A stretch of DNA of 64,000 nt from Roseovarius mucosus (GTDB lineage Bacteria; Pseudomonadota; Alphaproteobacteria; Rhodobacterales; Rhodobacteraceae), in the NCBI RefSeq assembly GCF_002080415.1, contig NZ_CP020474.1, positions 4,043,501-4,107,500 on the forward strand. The letters are read 5' to 3'. Under the pieces are notes generated by a model, which had not been told where the DNA came from, did not search any database, and saw only the letters and a list, made by a program, of their open reading frames with translations. This document shows, one piece after another, positions 46,222 through 56,779 of the stretch. Each line of letters begins with the position of its first letter. Position 1 is the first letter of the stretch. A program made the translations under genes and the position numbers.

Positions 46222-47043
46222 ATGTCCGACCCCGTGACCAATGTGGAAATCGAGGATGTCCTGTCGTCGATAAGGCGGCTGGTCTCGAATGGCCAAGCCG
46301 AACGCCTCAGCACAACCGTGGCCGCGCCGCGCGAGGCAGGGATGCCGGCGGCGGACCGGCTTGTCCTGACACCGGCCTTGCGGGTGGATGAACCCGTAGC
46401 AGAGCCACCTGCCGAGGCTGTGGATGCCGAAGAGCCGGATGCGCATAACGTTTGGACAGGCACAGATCTGTCTGAGCATGAGACAGATGTTCAGGACGAA
46501 AGTGCGCCTGAGGGGATAGAGACAGAGTTCAGTGAGACCGATCAGACGCCTGATCTTCCGTCGGAACTGAGCGCGCAGGCTGCAGAATTTGAAGCGATGA
46601 TCGCCGGGCGCGACGATCAGTGGGAGCCGGATGGCGCCTCTGACGACGATTACGCCGGGGGAGCCGCTGAATCGGTGCTGAGTTGGTCCGAGACGGATGA
46701 GCCAGAGGGTGACGAAGAGGCAGAGCTGGACGAGGCCGAGACGGCCCCCTCAGTTGATCCCGACTGGGATGAGTCGGACGATCTGGCCTCGGAACGCCAT
46801 GTTCAGGATTGGCAGGATGCGGATGCGGCGGATTTGCGCCCGGCACCGGATGCCGATGCGGATCGCGGCGAGGGTCTGCTGATGGATGACGCCGTGCTGG
46901 ATGAAGAGGCCCTGCGTGATTTGGTGGCCGAGATTGTTCGGCAAGAATTGCAAGGTGCCTTGGGCGAGCGGATCACCCGCAACGTGCGCAAACTTGTGCG
47001 CCGCGAGATTCACCGCGCGCTGACCAGTCAGGATTTCGACTGA
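46222..47043 (+). CDS. PopZ-like polar protein
   Basis: A 273-residue protein with the three-part layout of PopZ/DUF2497: a short N-terminal helix ([16 protein letters not shown]), a long acidic Asp/Glu/Pro-rich linker (about 45-215), and a helical C-terminal end ([19 protein letters not shown], then [11 protein letters not shown]). PopZ organises the cell pole and anchors chromosome origins in alphaproteobacteria. Sequence identity to PopZ is low, so the call rests on the layout. It ends 16 bases into the tail of convergent cobQ (47028). Confidence 0.6.
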   Translation: MSDPVTNVEIEDVLSSIRRLVSNGQAERLSTTVAAPREAGMPAADRLVLTPALRVDEPVAEPPAEAVDAEEPDAHNVWTGTDLSEHETDVQDESAPEGIETEFSETDQTPDLPSELSAQAAEFEAMIAGRDDQWEPDGASDDDYAGGAAESVLSWSETDEPEGDEEAELDEAETAPSVDPDWDESDDLASERHVQDWQDADAADLRPAPDADADRGEGLLMDDAVLDEEALRDLVAEIVRQELQGALGERITRNVRKLVRREIHRALTSQDFD

Positions 47044-48494
47044 GTCGGAATGTCTGCACTGAGCGAAAAGAGCAGATCTAAATCCATATACGCTTCCAGA
47101 TGCGCCGCGAGAGCGTCGAGCGTGGCCTCGACATCTGCCCCATAGCTCAGGTCTGATCGCGCACCTAGCCCTGCCAGAAACGCCGCACGAAACGCGTCGG
47201 ACGCGAAGAGCCCGTGCAGATAAGCGCCGCGCACCCGGCCACTGGCCGAAGCGGCCCCCTCAGGGCGATCCCCGACACGCAGCCATGCGTGCGCGCAATC
47301 CGGGCCGATGGTTTCACCCAAATGGATTTCATACCCTTCTACGGCATCGCCAGTTTCGAGATAGGTGGCCTGTGTCAGGGCAAGTCGCTTTTCCGGCTTC
47401 ATCACCGTCACGACGCCGAGATGCCCCAGGCCGGGCACCGAGGCGGGAGGGCCCTCGATGCCGTCCGGGTCTTCGATCCGGTGCCCCAGCATCTGATAGC
47501 CGCCACAGATGCCCAGCACATGCCCGCCGCGCCGGATGTGGGCGGCAAGGTCGATATCCCAACCTTGGGCGCGGAAATGTGCCAGATCGGCGATGGTGGA
47601 TTTGCTTCCGGGGATAAGCACCAAATCGGCATCGCCGGGCAGGGGGCTGCCTGCTCCGATGATTTCCACACTCACACCCGGTTCGCTGCTGAGGGGATCA
47701 AGATCGTCGAAATTGGCAATCCGGCCAAGACGCGGCACGACCACCTTGAAAGCGCCGCCCTTGGTCGAGGCGATATCCATCACATCCTCAGCCGGAAGGC
47801 GCCATGCGTCTGAAAACCATGGCACGACGCCCAAAGAGGGCCAGCCTGTGCGCGTCACAATTTCGCGCAAGCCCTCGTCAAAGAGGCTGACATCGCCACG
47901 GAACTTGTTGATGGCAAAAGCCTTGATCCGGGCGGCATCTTGGGGCGGCAACACCGCTTGGGTGCCGACAACCTGCGCGATGACCCCACCCCGGTCGATA
48001 TCACCCACAAGGATCACGGGCACGCCTGCGGCCTCGGCAAAGCCCATATTGGCGATGTCTCCGGCGCGAAGGTTGATTTCCGCGGGGCTGCCCGCCCCCT
48101 CGACCAGCACGAGATCTGCGGTGGCGGCAAGGCGGTGAAAACTCTCAAGCGTGGGGGCCAGCAACTGCGGTTTGGCCCGGGCATAGTCGCGGGCACGCAG
48201 CGTGGCAAAGCGGCGGCCCTGCACGATCACTTGGGCGCCAATATCGCTCTCGGGTTTGAGCAGTACGGGATTCATATCGGTGTGTGGCGCGCGGTACGCG
48301 GCCAGCGCCTGAAGCGCCTGCGCGCGACCAATTTCGCCGCCATCCACGGTGACAGCGGCATTGTTTGACATGTTTTGCGGCTTGAACGGGGCCACCGACA
48401 GGCCACGTCGGGCATAGGCGCGCGCCATACCTGCCACGAGCATGGACTTGCCCACATTCGAGCCTGCCCCCTGAATCATGATCGCGCGTGTCAT
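47028..48494 (-). CDS. cobQ: Cobyric acid synthase
   Basis: A 488-residue protein. The N-terminal P-loop domain has [14 protein letters not shown] and [13 protein letters not shown]; the C-terminal class I glutamine amidotransferase domain has [13 protein letters not shown] with the active Cys. It amidates four carboxyl groups of adenosylcobyric acid using glutamine and ATP, in vitamin B12 synthesis. Its 3' end overlaps the convergent PopZ-like gene. Confidence 0.95.
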   Translation of the reverse strand: MTRAIMIQGAGSNVGKSMLVAGMARAYARRGLSVAPFKPQNMSNNAAVTVDGGEIGRAQALQALAAYRAPHTDMNPVLLKPESDIGAQVIVQGRRFATLRARDYARAKPQLLAPTLESFHRLAATADLVLVEGAGSPAEINLRAGDIANMGFAEAAGVPVILVGDIDRGGVIAQVVGTQAVLPPQDAARIKAFAINKFRGDVSLFDEGLREIVTRTGWPSLGVVPWFSDAWRLPAEDVMDIASTKGGAFKVVVPRLGRIANFDDLDPLSSEPGVSVEIIGAGSPLPGDADLVLIPGSKSTIADLAHFRAQGWDIDLAAHIRRGGHVLGICGGYQMLGHRIEDPDGIEGPPASVPGLGHLGVVTVMKPEKRLALTQATYLETGDAVEGYEIHLGETIGPDCAHAWLRVGDRPEGAASASGRVRGAYLHGLFASDAFRAAFLAGLGARSDLSYGADVEATLDALAAHLEAYMDLDLLFSLSADIPTQSKS

Positions 48495-48593
48495 TGCGAT
48501 GCCCCTTTTGCCGCTCTGTGCTGATACCGTTTGAGAGTGCAGGGGGAAAGGCCGGTTTCCGTCACAAAGGCCTGTTTTCCCGACCGCAACGCA

Positions 48594-48620
48594 AAAGCCC
48601 TGCCACTAGGGCAGGGCTTT
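48594..48620 (-). terminator. Terminator downstream of the 107-residue gene
   Basis: AAAGCCCTGCC (48594-48604) and GGCAGGGCTTT (48610-48620) form an 11-base stem with a 5-base loop. The minus strand continues into T residues, which fits termination of the minus-strand gene ending at 48644. Confidence 0.8.
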
Positions 48621-48643
48621 GATACGTGGTCAGGCAGCAGTGC

Positions 48644-48967
48644 TCAGGCGGCTTCGGCCTGCGCCGCAGCATTCCGGCGTTCACTTTCTTCGCGCGAGAG
48701 GGCCACAGAGGTGCGCACGCCCTTGGATACGAAATCCATCAGGCCGGCAACAACCCGCTCATTCGGGTCGATCCCGGCGCAGGACAATACTTCGCGGCCA
48801 TCACGGGACCGCGCCCAGCGGGCGATCTGCTCGGGGCCATTGCCATATTTCTTGTCATCGGAAATGGCGTCATCCAGAGCGGCCAGCACAACGGCCGCAA
48901 AGAGTTTACGAGCACGGTTGCCCTGTTCGGCGTTGAAAGCCGTACCGTCAACGAAATCCTTCATCAT
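48644..48967 (-). CDS. Conserved DUF6280-like small protein
   Basis: A 107-residue protein with conserved blocks FVDGTAFNAEQGNRARKLFAA and SRDGREVLSCAGIDPNERVV. I recall this type of protein as DUF6280, restricted to Rhodobacterales; no function is known. It is soluble and helical, has a terminator after it, and is separated from cobQ and efp by its own region. Confidence 0.65.
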   Translation of the reverse strand: MMKDFVDGTAFNAEQGNRARKLFAAVVLAALDDAISDDKKYGNGPEQIARWARSRDGREVLSCAGIDPNERVVAGLMDFVSKGVRTSVALSREESERRNAAAQAEAA

Positions 48968-49181
48968 TCGTCCTTGTTCTTATTGCTCTTGCGTTTTGGG
49001 CGTGACGGACCTTATGGCGGAGTTTTTGCGATTCGGATAGAGCACAGTTGCATAACTTCTATGCGAATTTTGCATGCCTCGCCACGATGCATAACGACAT
49101 TTCGTTGTCTTGCCACCCATCATCCCTCCAGATATAGGAAGCATCAATCTCACATCAACCTTTTGTCACGGTTTGAACGCA

Positions 49182-49745
49182 ATGCCCAAGATCAATGGAA
49201 ACGAAATTCGCCCCGGTAATGTGCTGGAGCATAATGGCCACCTCTGGGCCGCGGTGAAGGTCGATCACGTAAAGCCCGGCAAGGGCGGTGCCTTTGCTCA
49301 GGTCGAAATGAAGAACCTGCGCAACGGCTCCAAACTCAACGAACGCTTTCGCAGCGCCGACAAGGTCGAGCGTGTGCGCCTTGAGCAAAAGGATCAGCAG
49401 TTTCTCTATGAAGAGAATGGCAAGCTGGTGTTCATGGATGCCGAGACCTATGAGCAGATCGAATTGCCCGCTGACCTTTTGGGGGAACGTCGTCCGTTTC
49501 TTCAGGACGGTATGACCATCACGGTTGAATTCCACGAGAGCGAGGCGCTGCACGCCGCGCTGCCGCAAAAGGTGATTTGCCGCATCGTCGAGACTGAGCC
49601 CGTCGTGAAGGGGCAGACGGCGGCCAATAGCTTTAAGCCTGCGATCCTCGATAATGGGGTCAAGGTCATGGTGCCGCCCTTTGTTGGACCTGACGAGGAT
49701 ATCGTCGTCAACACCGAGACGATGGAATATTCCGAGCGCGCCTGA
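49182..49745 (+). CDS. efp: Elongation factor P
   Basis: A 187-residue EF-P with three beta domains. The modified lysine Lys 34 is in [11 protein letters not shown] relieves ribosome stalling at polyproline. The ATG at 49182 starts the classic [19 protein letters not shown]-terminus. A strong hairpin follows the gene. Confidence 0.95.
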   Translation: MPKINGNEIRPGNVLEHNGHLWAAVKVDHVKPGKGGAFAQVEMKNLRNGSKLNERFRSADKVERVRLEQKDQQFLYEENGKLVFMDAETYEQIELPADLLGERRPFLQDGMTITVEFHESEALHAALPQKVICRIVETEPVVKGQTAANSFKPAILDNGVKVMVPPFVGPDEDIVVNTETMEYSERA

Positions 49746-49772
49746 ACGGGCAAGAGCACTGAAAACGAAAAA

Positions 49773-49809
49773 GGGGGCAGGCCGGTGTTGGCCTGCCCCC
49801 TGTTCTTTT
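49773..49809 (+). terminator. Terminator after efp
   Basis: GGGGGCAGGCC (49773-49783) and GGCCTGCCCCC (49790-49800) form an 11-base stem with a 6-base loop, then TGTTCTTTT. It can act for efp and, from the other side, for the convergent symporter gene. Confidence 0.88.
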
Positions 49810-49823
49810 GAAACACGCCCGGC

Positions 49824-51191
49824 TCAGCTGCGTCGAGCGCCCATCATCACCGCGGCAAAGCCAGCGATCAACACCCCCACGCAGATGACCAACAGCTGCT
49901 CGTATTTATGGGCCTCTGGCAGTAGCGCAACGGCCCAGTCGGCTTCGCGCGCGAAGTAGAGCACGGCACCGAACATCGCCGCACCAAAAGCCACCAGATA
50001 GGACCAGAGTGCGATGTGACGCCCCATCACCAGCCCAATGATCAGAATAGGTGTCAGAAACATGCTGGCCGTGCCGCTGATGGCTACAGCGTCGAACAGC
50101 GTCTGATTTCCCCATAGGGTCAGACCGGTGCCAACCACCATGAACGCGATCATTGCCATGCGCCCACCCGCAAGCGACCGCTGCCCCAGTTTCAGCTCGT
50201 CCACCACAAGCCGCGCGGCACTGGCCAGTGCTGAATCGAGCGTGCTGAGAGCTGAAATAAGCAGTGACACGAGCAACGCCACAAAAAGCCATGCCGGGAA
50301 CATCGTGGCCCAAGTGCCAATCAACTCGCCCTCATATTCCGCCCCGACCAATCCAGCCTGAATGCCGAAAAAGCCAAAGCCAATGATACAGAGCGTAGAG
50401 ATCCAGAAGGCATGCAGGAAAGAGCGGCGCGTTGTCTCGGGATCGGCGATAAAGCCACGATCCATCATCACCGGGTCATGTGCGGGGTAAGAGAACACCT
50501 GCAACAGCGCCACCAGCAAAAGAACTTGGCCACTCCAGGCACCGGAAGTGCCCGGCGCGGTCAGCACGGCCCCAAGGTCAAAGCCGGGGCTGATCACGAG
50601 CGCTACAAAGGCAACCGCGAAAACGCCCAAGAATACCACCATCTGCAACACATCGGTGCGCAGCGCCGCGCTTAGCCCGCCCCAAGCGCTATAGGCCAAC
50701 CCAAGCACCGCGACGATCAGGATAGAGGCGTCGCGCGCGATGCCCATTTCAGGCAGGGCTGCGGCAAAGATCAGCCCCACCACCAGCAGATTGGCAAAAA
50801 CCTCGGACAAGAGCCGCAGAGCAATGACGAAGTTGTAGCAGGCCTTGCCCATTGCGCCAAAATGTGTGCCCAGCCAATCCTGCACAGAGCCCGCGCCACC
50901 TGCACGCAATCGGCCTACGATATAGCCGCCGCTCAGGAAAGAGCCGTAGTAAGCAGCATAGGCCAGCGTGCCCCAAATCCCGAAGAAATACCCCAGAATG
51001 GCCGAATTCATCAGAGAACGAGCGAAAATCCAGGTAGTGACCTGGCTTAGGACCAGCACCCAAAGACCTGGCGCTCGGCCATCCGTGCCGGTGCCGTTGA
51101 AAAAACCTTCAATCGTGGCGCGACGCGGTGCGACGAACAGGCTGCCCAGAATGACGAGGCCAAAAAGGCCAATAATCGCCAATGCTTGCAT
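49824..51191 (-). CDS. Sodium:solute symporter (SSS family)
   Basis: A 455-residue membrane protein with about 13 hydrophobic segments. The SSS-type core is visible: FARSLMNSAILGYFFGIWG, LAYSAWGGLSAALRTDVLQM and ISALSTLDSALASAARLVVDEL. It should import an unidentified organic solute with sodium. It lies downstream of a short-chain dehydrogenase on the same strand (102 bases), possibly co-transcribed. Confidence 0.85.
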   Translation of the reverse strand: MQALAIIGLFGLVILGSLFVAPRRATIEGFFNGTGTDGRAPGLWVLVLSQVTTWIFARSLMNSAILGYFFGIWGTLAYAAYYGSFLSGGYIVGRLRAGGAGSVQDWLGTHFGAMGKACYNFVIALRLLSEVFANLLVVGLIFAAALPEMGIARDASILIVAVLGLAYSAWGGLSAALRTDVLQMVVFLGVFAVAFVALVISPGFDLGAVLTAPGTSGAWSGQVLLLVALLQVFSYPAHDPVMMDRGFIADPETTRRSFLHAFWISTLCIIGFGFFGIQAGLVGAEYEGELIGTWATMFPAWLFVALLVSLLISALSTLDSALASAARLVVDELKLGQRSLAGGRMAMIAFMVVGTGLTLWGNQTLFDAVAISGTASMFLTPILIIGLVMGRHIALWSYLVAFGAAMFGAVLYFAREADWAVALLPEAHKYEQLLVICVGVLIAGFAAVMMGARRS

Positions 51192-51293
51192 GACTTGTGT
51201 TTCCTCCGTGGAATGGTTGCTCCAGTGCTAATGACCAGAGCGTTCCAGCACCAGAGTTTATGTAGCCCGATCTCGCTTTCGTGATGCCCGCGA

Positions 51294-52076
51294 TCAGAGC
51301 GTTGCGTTGACGCCGCCGCCATCTAGCAGGATGTTTTGTCCCACGATAAAACCCGCATGCTGGCTACAGAGAAAGGCACAAGCCGCGCCAAATTCCTGCG
51401 CCGTGCCATAGCGCCCAGCGGGAATGCTGGCACAGCGGCGCGCCTTTGCCTCCTCCATGCTGATCCCTTGTGCTTTGGCCACGCCTTCATCCAGTGCTTT
51501 GGCGCGATCCGTGGCATGGATACCCGGTAGCAGGTTGTTGATCGTGACGCCGCTGCCAGCCACTTGCCGTGACGTGCCCGCGACATAGCCTGTCAGGCCT
51601 GCGCGCGCCGAATTGCTAAGACCTAGCGCCGGGATCGGCGCCTTGACCGATTGCGAGGTAATGTTGACCACACGGCCCCAGCCCCGCGCCATCATTCCGG
51701 GGACCAAGGCCTTTATCAGCGCGATAGGGGTCAGCATATTGGCGTCGAGTGCTCGGATAAAATCCTCGCGGTCCCAATCAGACCACAGACCCGGCGGCGG
51801 TCCTCCGGCATTGTTGACGAGAATGTCCACGTCTTGCGCCACGTCAAGCACTGCTGCGCGACCGGCCTCTGAGGTAATGTCGGCTGCGACCGTCTGAACG
51901 GTAACGTCGAAATCCGCACGAATGGCCGTTGCTGCCGCCTCGAGCGCCTCGCCGCCGCGTGCGTTGATCACCAGATCGACCCCTGCCTCGGCCAATGCGC
52001 GCGCAGAGCCCAATCCCAAGCCTTTGGACGCGGCGCAGACCAACGCCCGTTTCCCCTTGATCCCCAGATCCATCAT
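51294..52076 (-). CDS. Short-chain dehydrogenase/reductase (SDR)
   Basis: A 260-residue Rossmann oxidoreductase: GXXXGXG cofactor site in ALVCAASKGLGLGSA, the NNAG box in DILVNNAGG, active-site Ser/Tyr-Lys region around NITSQSVKAPIPALGLSNSARAG, and the typical C-terminus FLCSQHAGFIVGQNILLDGG. The usual YxxxK appears as LSNSARAGL here, so the catalytic Tyr is not at the standard place, as in the divergent SDR branch related to ketoacyl reductases. Substrate unknown. Confidence 0.8.
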   Translation of the reverse strand: MMDLGIKGKRALVCAASKGLGLGSARALAEAGVDLVINARGGEALEAAATAIRADFDVTVQTVAADITSEAGRAAVLDVAQDVDILVNNAGGPPPGLWSDWDREDFIRALDANMLTPIALIKALVPGMMARGWGRVVNITSQSVKAPIPALGLSNSARAGLTGYVAGTSRQVAGSGVTINNLLPGIHATDRAKALDEGVAKAQGISMEEAKARRCASIPAGRYGTAQEFGAACAFLCSQHAGFIVGQNILLDGGGVNATL

Positions 52077-52234
52077 CCACTCTCCTGCTTAATCAACGCG
52101 AAATTAACACGCTGTCGGCAAGAATGGCCAGATGCTTGCAAGCGGGCGTGTGACGGGCCTCGTCCACGAGGGCATGTCCATCACATTGACGCCATGATAC
52201 CACAATTCTAAACTACGCTGCCCGATAGAGAATT

Positions 52235-53281
52235 GTGACCCCAGCCATATCAGGACCAACTGCACCCATGACCTCTGATCTTGCCCCGTCCGACCACATC
52301 CTGCCCGTGTATACGGGATTGGATTTTCGCGTCGTCAACGGGGCGAACATGGGGGATGCTCTGTCTTTTGCGGCAGAGCTCGACCTCGACGATGTCTATG
52401 AGTTGCAGCCGCAAGCGCGGCAGCTTCGCCTCTCGCTTTCTCTGGCAGGGGGGGCACCATTTAAAATCGCTCGCGGCTCCGAGGTTGGTCGACCCGGTGC
52501 GCAAATCCATCTCGACTGTTGCCTGACGTTGATGTCGGGCACCGGGCGCACAACCGAAATGATCGTGTTGGTCGAGGTGGATGATGCCGAAAACATGGTA
52601 GAGGTTTTTGCCATGCCGCTGGCGCAGATGCGGCCCAAGACCGGCTATGCGCTGGTGGGCATTGACACGGAGAACGTGCTGCAACGTTTTGCTCAGGTGG
52701 CGTGCGTGTCGTTCTCGCGGGGCACCCACATCACCATGGCAACGGGGGAACAGCGCCCGGTCGAAACCTTGGTGTGCGGCGACATGGTCCTTACGCGCGA
52801 TGACGGGGTGCGGCCAATTCGGTGGGTCGGGCATTCGACCGTTCGCGCGGTTGGGGATTTCGCCCCCATTCGGATTTCTGCTGGGGCGTTGCACAATGAA
52901 AACGACCTATTGGTCAGCCCCGATCACCGGCTCTTTATCTACCAGCGCTCGGATGCCCTTGGTGCGGGCCGGGCCGAAGTATTGGTGCGCGCCCGGCATC
53001 TGGTCAACGGGGATACCGTGCGCCGCGAGAGCGGCGGTTTCATAGATTACGTGCAACTGCTCTTTGACCGGCATCAAATCATCTATGCCGAAGGGATTGC
53101 TGCCGAAACTCTGCTGGTCGATCCGCGCACCTCTGCTGCACTGCCCGCCGATCTCAAAGAGGCGCTGAGCCGACAGATTGCAGGCCAGAACGCCCCCAGC
53201 CACCTGCAATTCGAGGTGGGGCAAGCGCTGCTCAATCACCCGAATGCGGCGGATATCCTGAAACGGGCGTCAACGCGCTAA
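52235..53281 (+). CDS. Hint-domain protein
   Basis: A 348-residue protein. From residue about 155 there is a Hedgehog/intein (Hint) module: CVSFSRGTHITMATGEQRPVETL, CGDMVLTRDDGVRPIRWVG, and VSPDHRLFIY. Hint modules can self-cleave by N-S acyl shift at the leading cysteine, but no extein follows, so its role is unclear; such proteins are abundant in roseobacters. GTG 52235 opens the frame; ATG 52268 behind AGGA is an alternative. Confidence 0.75.
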   Translation: MTPAISGPTAPMTSDLAPSDHILPVYTGLDFRVVNGANMGDALSFAAELDLDDVYELQPQARQLRLSLSLAGGAPFKIARGSEVGRPGAQIHLDCCLTLMSGTGRTTEMIVLVEVDDAENMVEVFAMPLAQMRPKTGYALVGIDTENVLQRFAQVACVSFSRGTHITMATGEQRPVETLVCGDMVLTRDDGVRPIRWVGHSTVRAVGDFAPIRISAGALHNENDLLVSPDHRLFIYQRSDALGAGRAEVLVRARHLVNGDTVRRESGGFIDYVQLLFDRHQIIYAEGIAAETLLVDPRTSAALPADLKEALSRQIAGQNAPSHLQFEVGQALLNHPNAADILKRASTR

Positions 53282-53381
53282 CTACTGGCGTGGCAAGAGG
53301 CCAAGTCAGATTTGCGTTATCGCCTGCATCGCGCACAAACACAGGTGGCCGGCGCATATAAGACAGCGGATTCACAATATC

Positions 53382-53458
53382 TGGCGATCCCGGGAGGACT
53401 CGAACCCCCAACATCCTGATTAGAAGTCAGGTGCTCTATCCGGTTGAGCTACGGGACC
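53382..53458 (-). tRNA. tRNA-Arg (TCT)
   Basis: The reverse complement forms acceptor GGTCCCG with CGGGATC, a D arm, an anticodon stem-loop CTGACTTCTAATCAG with TCT, a T arm with GTTCGAGTC, and an encoded CCA end (77 bases). Confidence 0.95.
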
Positions 53459-53500
53459 GCTGAGCAGGGTCTTAGCGTGGCAAGGACGCAAGATCAAAGC

Positions 53501-54277
53501 CTAATCTTGCGCGGCGAACGGGTCTTGCGGATAGCTGACCCCAGCCAGATAGAGGCCATGAGGGGGGCACACCGGGCCACAGGCGGCGCGGTCGCGTGCG
53601 TTCAGTGCGGCGCGCACCTCATCGGGATGCCAAGACCCCGCGCCCACACGCTCCAACGTGCCCACGATACTGCGGACTTGATTGTGCAGAAACGACCGGG
53701 CGCGCAGGCGGAAATGGATCTCGGGGCCCATGGCGCTCTCGTGCTCCGAAATCTCAATGGCGTCCAATGTCTTGATTGGGCTTGCCGCCTGACAAATGGT
53801 CGAGCGGAAAGTGGTGAAATCATGCATCCCGATCAGATGTTGTGCGCCTGCGCGCATCGCCTCGATATCGAGCTTTGGGCGCACATGCCAAACCCGGCCT
53901 CGGTCCAACGTAACAGGGGCGCGCCGCGACATGACGCGAAAAAGATAGCGCCGCTCGTTTGCGGAAAACCTTGCGTGCCAGTCTTCAGCGACACGCACGC
54001 AGGCCGTAATCGCCACGGGCAAAGGTTTGAGGTGATAGTTGAGCGCCTCTGAAAGGCGAAACGTGCCCCATTCCCGTGTCAGGTCGCAATGCGCCACCTG
54101 GGCAATCGCGTGCACGCCTGCATCCGTGCGCCCGGCGGCGGCGATGGTATGGGACCCCGGTTCAATCCGCGCGAGCGCCGCCTCGACGGCACCTTGCACA
54201 GAGGGGTGATCGACCTGCCGCTGCCATCCGGCAAAGGGCGCGCCATCATATTCGATCCGGAGGGCATATCGGGGCAT
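53501..54277 (-). CDS. truA: tRNA pseudouridine(38-40) synthase
   Basis: A 258-residue TruA with the catalytic Asp in [16 protein letters not shown] and the start [17 protein letters not shown]. It isomerises uridines 38-40 in the anticodon arm of tRNAs. It is close to the tRNA-Arg gene. Confidence 0.95.
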   Translation of the reverse strand: MPRYALRIEYDGAPFAGWQRQVDHPSVQGAVEAALARIEPGSHTIAAAGRTDAGVHAIAQVAHCDLTREWGTFRLSEALNYHLKPLPVAITACVRVAEDWHARFSANERRYLFRVMSRRAPVTLDRGRVWHVRPKLDIEAMRAGAQHLIGMHDFTTFRSTICQAASPIKTLDAIEISEHESAMGPEIHFRLRARSFLHNQVRSIVGTLERVGAGSWHPDEVRAALNARDRAACGPVCPPHGLYLAGVSYPQDPFAAQD

Positions 54278-54364
54278 GGTCGGCGGGTCTTGCTATCAAT
54301 TGCGGTTCATCTGGCCCGAAATACCTCGGGGGTTCGGGGGCAGCGCCCCCGTCCATTGCAGGTT

Positions 54365-55852
54365 TCAGTAGTCGGCGTTTCCGCCTTGTTGCCAGGGCTT
54401 GACCAGATTGCCAAAGCGGGTGAACTGCGCCTCAAAGCTCAATTCAACCGTACCGATAGGGCCGTGGCGCTGTTTGCCGATGATGACTTCGGCCTTGCCA
54501 TGCAGGCGCGACATCGCCTCTTGCCATTCGGCCATCTTATCCATTTCGTGATCGCCCGGCTTTTCGCGTTCCTTGTAATATTCTTCGCGGAACACGAACA
54601 TCACGACATCGGCGTCCTGTTCGATCGAGCCGGATTCGCGCAGGTCCGAGAGTTGCGGGCGCTTGTCCTCGCGGCTTTCGACTTGGCGCGACAACTGCGA
54701 AAGGGCCACGACGGGGATGTTAAGTTCCTTGGCTATTGCCTTGAGCCCCATGGAAATTTCGCCAATCTCCTGCACCCGGTTGTCAGAGGACCCGCGCACA
54801 AGTTGCAGGTAGTCGACGATCAAGAGATCAAGACCATGCGTGCGCTTTAACCGTCGCGCGCGCGCGGCAAGTTGTGAAATCGGGATCGCGGCAGTATCGT
54901 CGATATAGAGCGGACAGGATTCCAGTGTCTTGGCGGCTTCGACAAAGCGGCGGAACTCGCTTTCGTCCATGTCGCCCTGACGGATCTTGTGCGAGGAGAT
55001 TTCCGAGGCTTCGGCCAGCACCCGACCGGCCAATTGTTCGGCGCTCATTTCAAGCGAGAAGAAGCCCACGACGCCGCCATCCACAGCCCCCTCAGACCCA
55101 TCGGGCAGCGTGCCTCGGCGATAGGCCTTGGCTACGTTAAAGGCGATATTGGTCGCGAGCGACGTTTTGCCCATCGAGGGGCGGCCCGCAAGGATGAGAA
55201 GGTCGGATTTGTGCAGCCCGCCCAGTTTTCCATCAAGATCGACCAGCCCGGTTGAGATGCCTGCCAACCCGCCTTCGCGCTGATAGGCGGCGTTGGCCAC
55301 ATTAACAGCGTCTGTTACAGCCTTGAGAAAGCTTTGAAATCCGCTCTCGGACTGACCTTGCTCAGCCAATTGGTAGAGCTTTTGTTCGGCCTCGACGATT
55401 TGATCCTTGGGTTCGCTATCGACATTGACGCGGGCCGCCTTGCCGGCGATGTCATGACCCAAGGCAATAAGCGCGCGGCGGATCGCCAGATCATAGATCA
55501 TTTGCGCATAGTCGCGCACGGCGAAGGTCGAGATCGCGGCACCGGCCAGTTTGGCAAGATACGCAGGCCCGCCAAGCTCTTTTAACCCCTCATCATTTTC
55601 GAGGAACGCGCGCAAGGTTACGGGCGAGGCGAGGTTGTTCTTGGCGATGCGGGCGGCGGCGGTTTCGAAAATACGGGCATGGACGGGGTCGTAGAAATGC
55701 TGTGGGCCGATAATGGCGGCGATGCGGTCATAGACATCGTTATTTGTCAGAATCGCACCGAGGAGTTGCTGCTCAGCCTCGATCGAATGCGGCACGCTTT
55801 CAGCGGATTGAATCTCTGCCCCAGTCGGATTGAAAGCGCTGATCTCGTTCAT
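54365..55852 (-). CDS. dnaB: Replicative DNA helicase
   Basis: A 495-residue DnaB. The N-terminal helical domain starts with PHSIEAEQQLLGAIL; the RecA-like domain has Walker A LAGRPSMGKTSLATN, Walker B LLIVDYLQL and the QLSRQVESREDKRPQLSDLRESGSIEQDAD region. It unwinds DNA at the replication fork as a hexamer. Length is normal. Confidence 0.97.
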   Translation of the reverse strand: MNEISAFNPTGAEIQSAESVPHSIEAEQQLLGAILTNNDVYDRIAAIIGPQHFYDPVHARIFETAAARIAKNNLASPVTLRAFLENDEGLKELGGPAYLAKLAGAAISTFAVRDYAQMIYDLAIRRALIALGHDIAGKAARVNVDSEPKDQIVEAEQKLYQLAEQGQSESGFQSFLKAVTDAVNVANAAYQREGGLAGISTGLVDLDGKLGGLHKSDLLILAGRPSMGKTSLATNIAFNVAKAYRRGTLPDGSEGAVDGGVVGFFSLEMSAEQLAGRVLAEASEISSHKIRQGDMDESEFRRFVEAAKTLESCPLYIDDTAAIPISQLAARARRLKRTHGLDLLIVDYLQLVRGSSDNRVQEIGEISMGLKAIAKELNIPVVALSQLSRQVESREDKRPQLSDLRESGSIEQDADVVMFVFREEYYKEREKPGDHEMDKMAEWQEAMSRLHGKAEVIIGKQRHGPIGTVELSFEAQFTRFGNLVKPWQQGGNADY

Positions 55853-56101
55853 GCCTGCGGTCCCCGTTTGTTCGGTGTTTTATCGGTATCGTGTCGGTAG
55901 TCTTGGTTCGAGAGTTCTAGGCCAATCCTTGCGCGCTCGCCACTTGTATAAACCTGTGGGCATTTGGCGGGATAAGTCGGTGGATAGGGCCGCGCCACAG
56001 AAGCGCTTCCCATATCCTGTATTAGGATTTTCCTAGCCTACCACATATCGAAGCATTTTACGATTCGAGAGGTGGTTTATCCCCATCCCCTGAGGACAAA
56101 T

Positions 56102-56779
56102 TTATTTCTTGTGTGCCGCCTGCCACTTACGGGGATCGCGCAAGAAATCTTCGACCGCGTCAAGAGTAGCGGCCTCGAAAATCGCTTGCGTGCGCGCCTC
56201 GGCCAACACATCCCACCACGTGCAGAGGTGATGCAGGGCCACGCCGTGATCGCCAAGGGTTTTCTTGGTGTCGGGGAAAATGCCGTAGTAAAAGATCACC
56301 GCCGTATGGCCGCAGGTGGCCCCGGTTTCGCGGATGGCATCCACAAAGCTGAGCTTTGAGCCGCCATCCGTGGTGAGATCCTCAACCAAGAGTACGCGCT
56401 GCCCCTCGGTCATGGCCCCTTCGATGCGAGCGTTGCGCCCATAGCCTTTCGGTTTCTTGCGCACATAGGTCATGGGCAGGGCCATACGCTCGGCGACAAG
56501 GGCCGCAAAGGGAATACCCGCGGTTTCGCCGCCCGCGATATTGTCGAACGCCTCAAACCCGGCTTCCCGCATCACGGTGATCGAGAGAAAATCCATAAGG
56601 GTGCTGCGGATGCGCGGATAGGAGATCAACTTGCGGCAGTCGATATAGGTGGGTGAGGGCAGGCCCGAGGCCAGCGTAAAGGGCGTGTCCGCGTTGAAAT
56701 GCACTGCGCCGATTTCCAGCAGCATGCGGGCGGTCAGACGGGCGATCTCATCCTTGGGCGGGTAGGTGGTGGGGATCAT
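56102..56779 (-). CDS. pyrE: Orotate phosphoribosyltransferase
   Basis: A 225-residue enzyme with the PRPP loop [29 protein letters not shown] and [12 protein letters not shown]. It joins orotate and PRPP to make OMP in pyrimidine synthesis. Alphaproteobacterial long form. It lies upstream of dnaB on the same strand with a 249-base gap. Confidence 0.95.
   Translation of the reverse strand: MIPTTYPPKDEIARLTARMLLEIGAVHFNADTPFTLASGLPSPTYIDCRKLISYPRIRSTLMDFLSITVMREAGFEAFDNIAGGETAGIPFAALVAERMALPMTYVRKKPKGYGRNARIEGAMTEGQRVLLVEDLTTDGGSKLSFVDAIRETGATCGHTAVIFYYGIFPDTKKTLGDHGVALHHLCTWWDVLAEARTQAIFEAATLDAVEDFLRDPRKWQAAHKK

Noticed and set aside
48495..48593. Cobalamin riboswitch upstream of cobQ
   Set aside because: The stretch is short and no B12-box-like sequence was seen.
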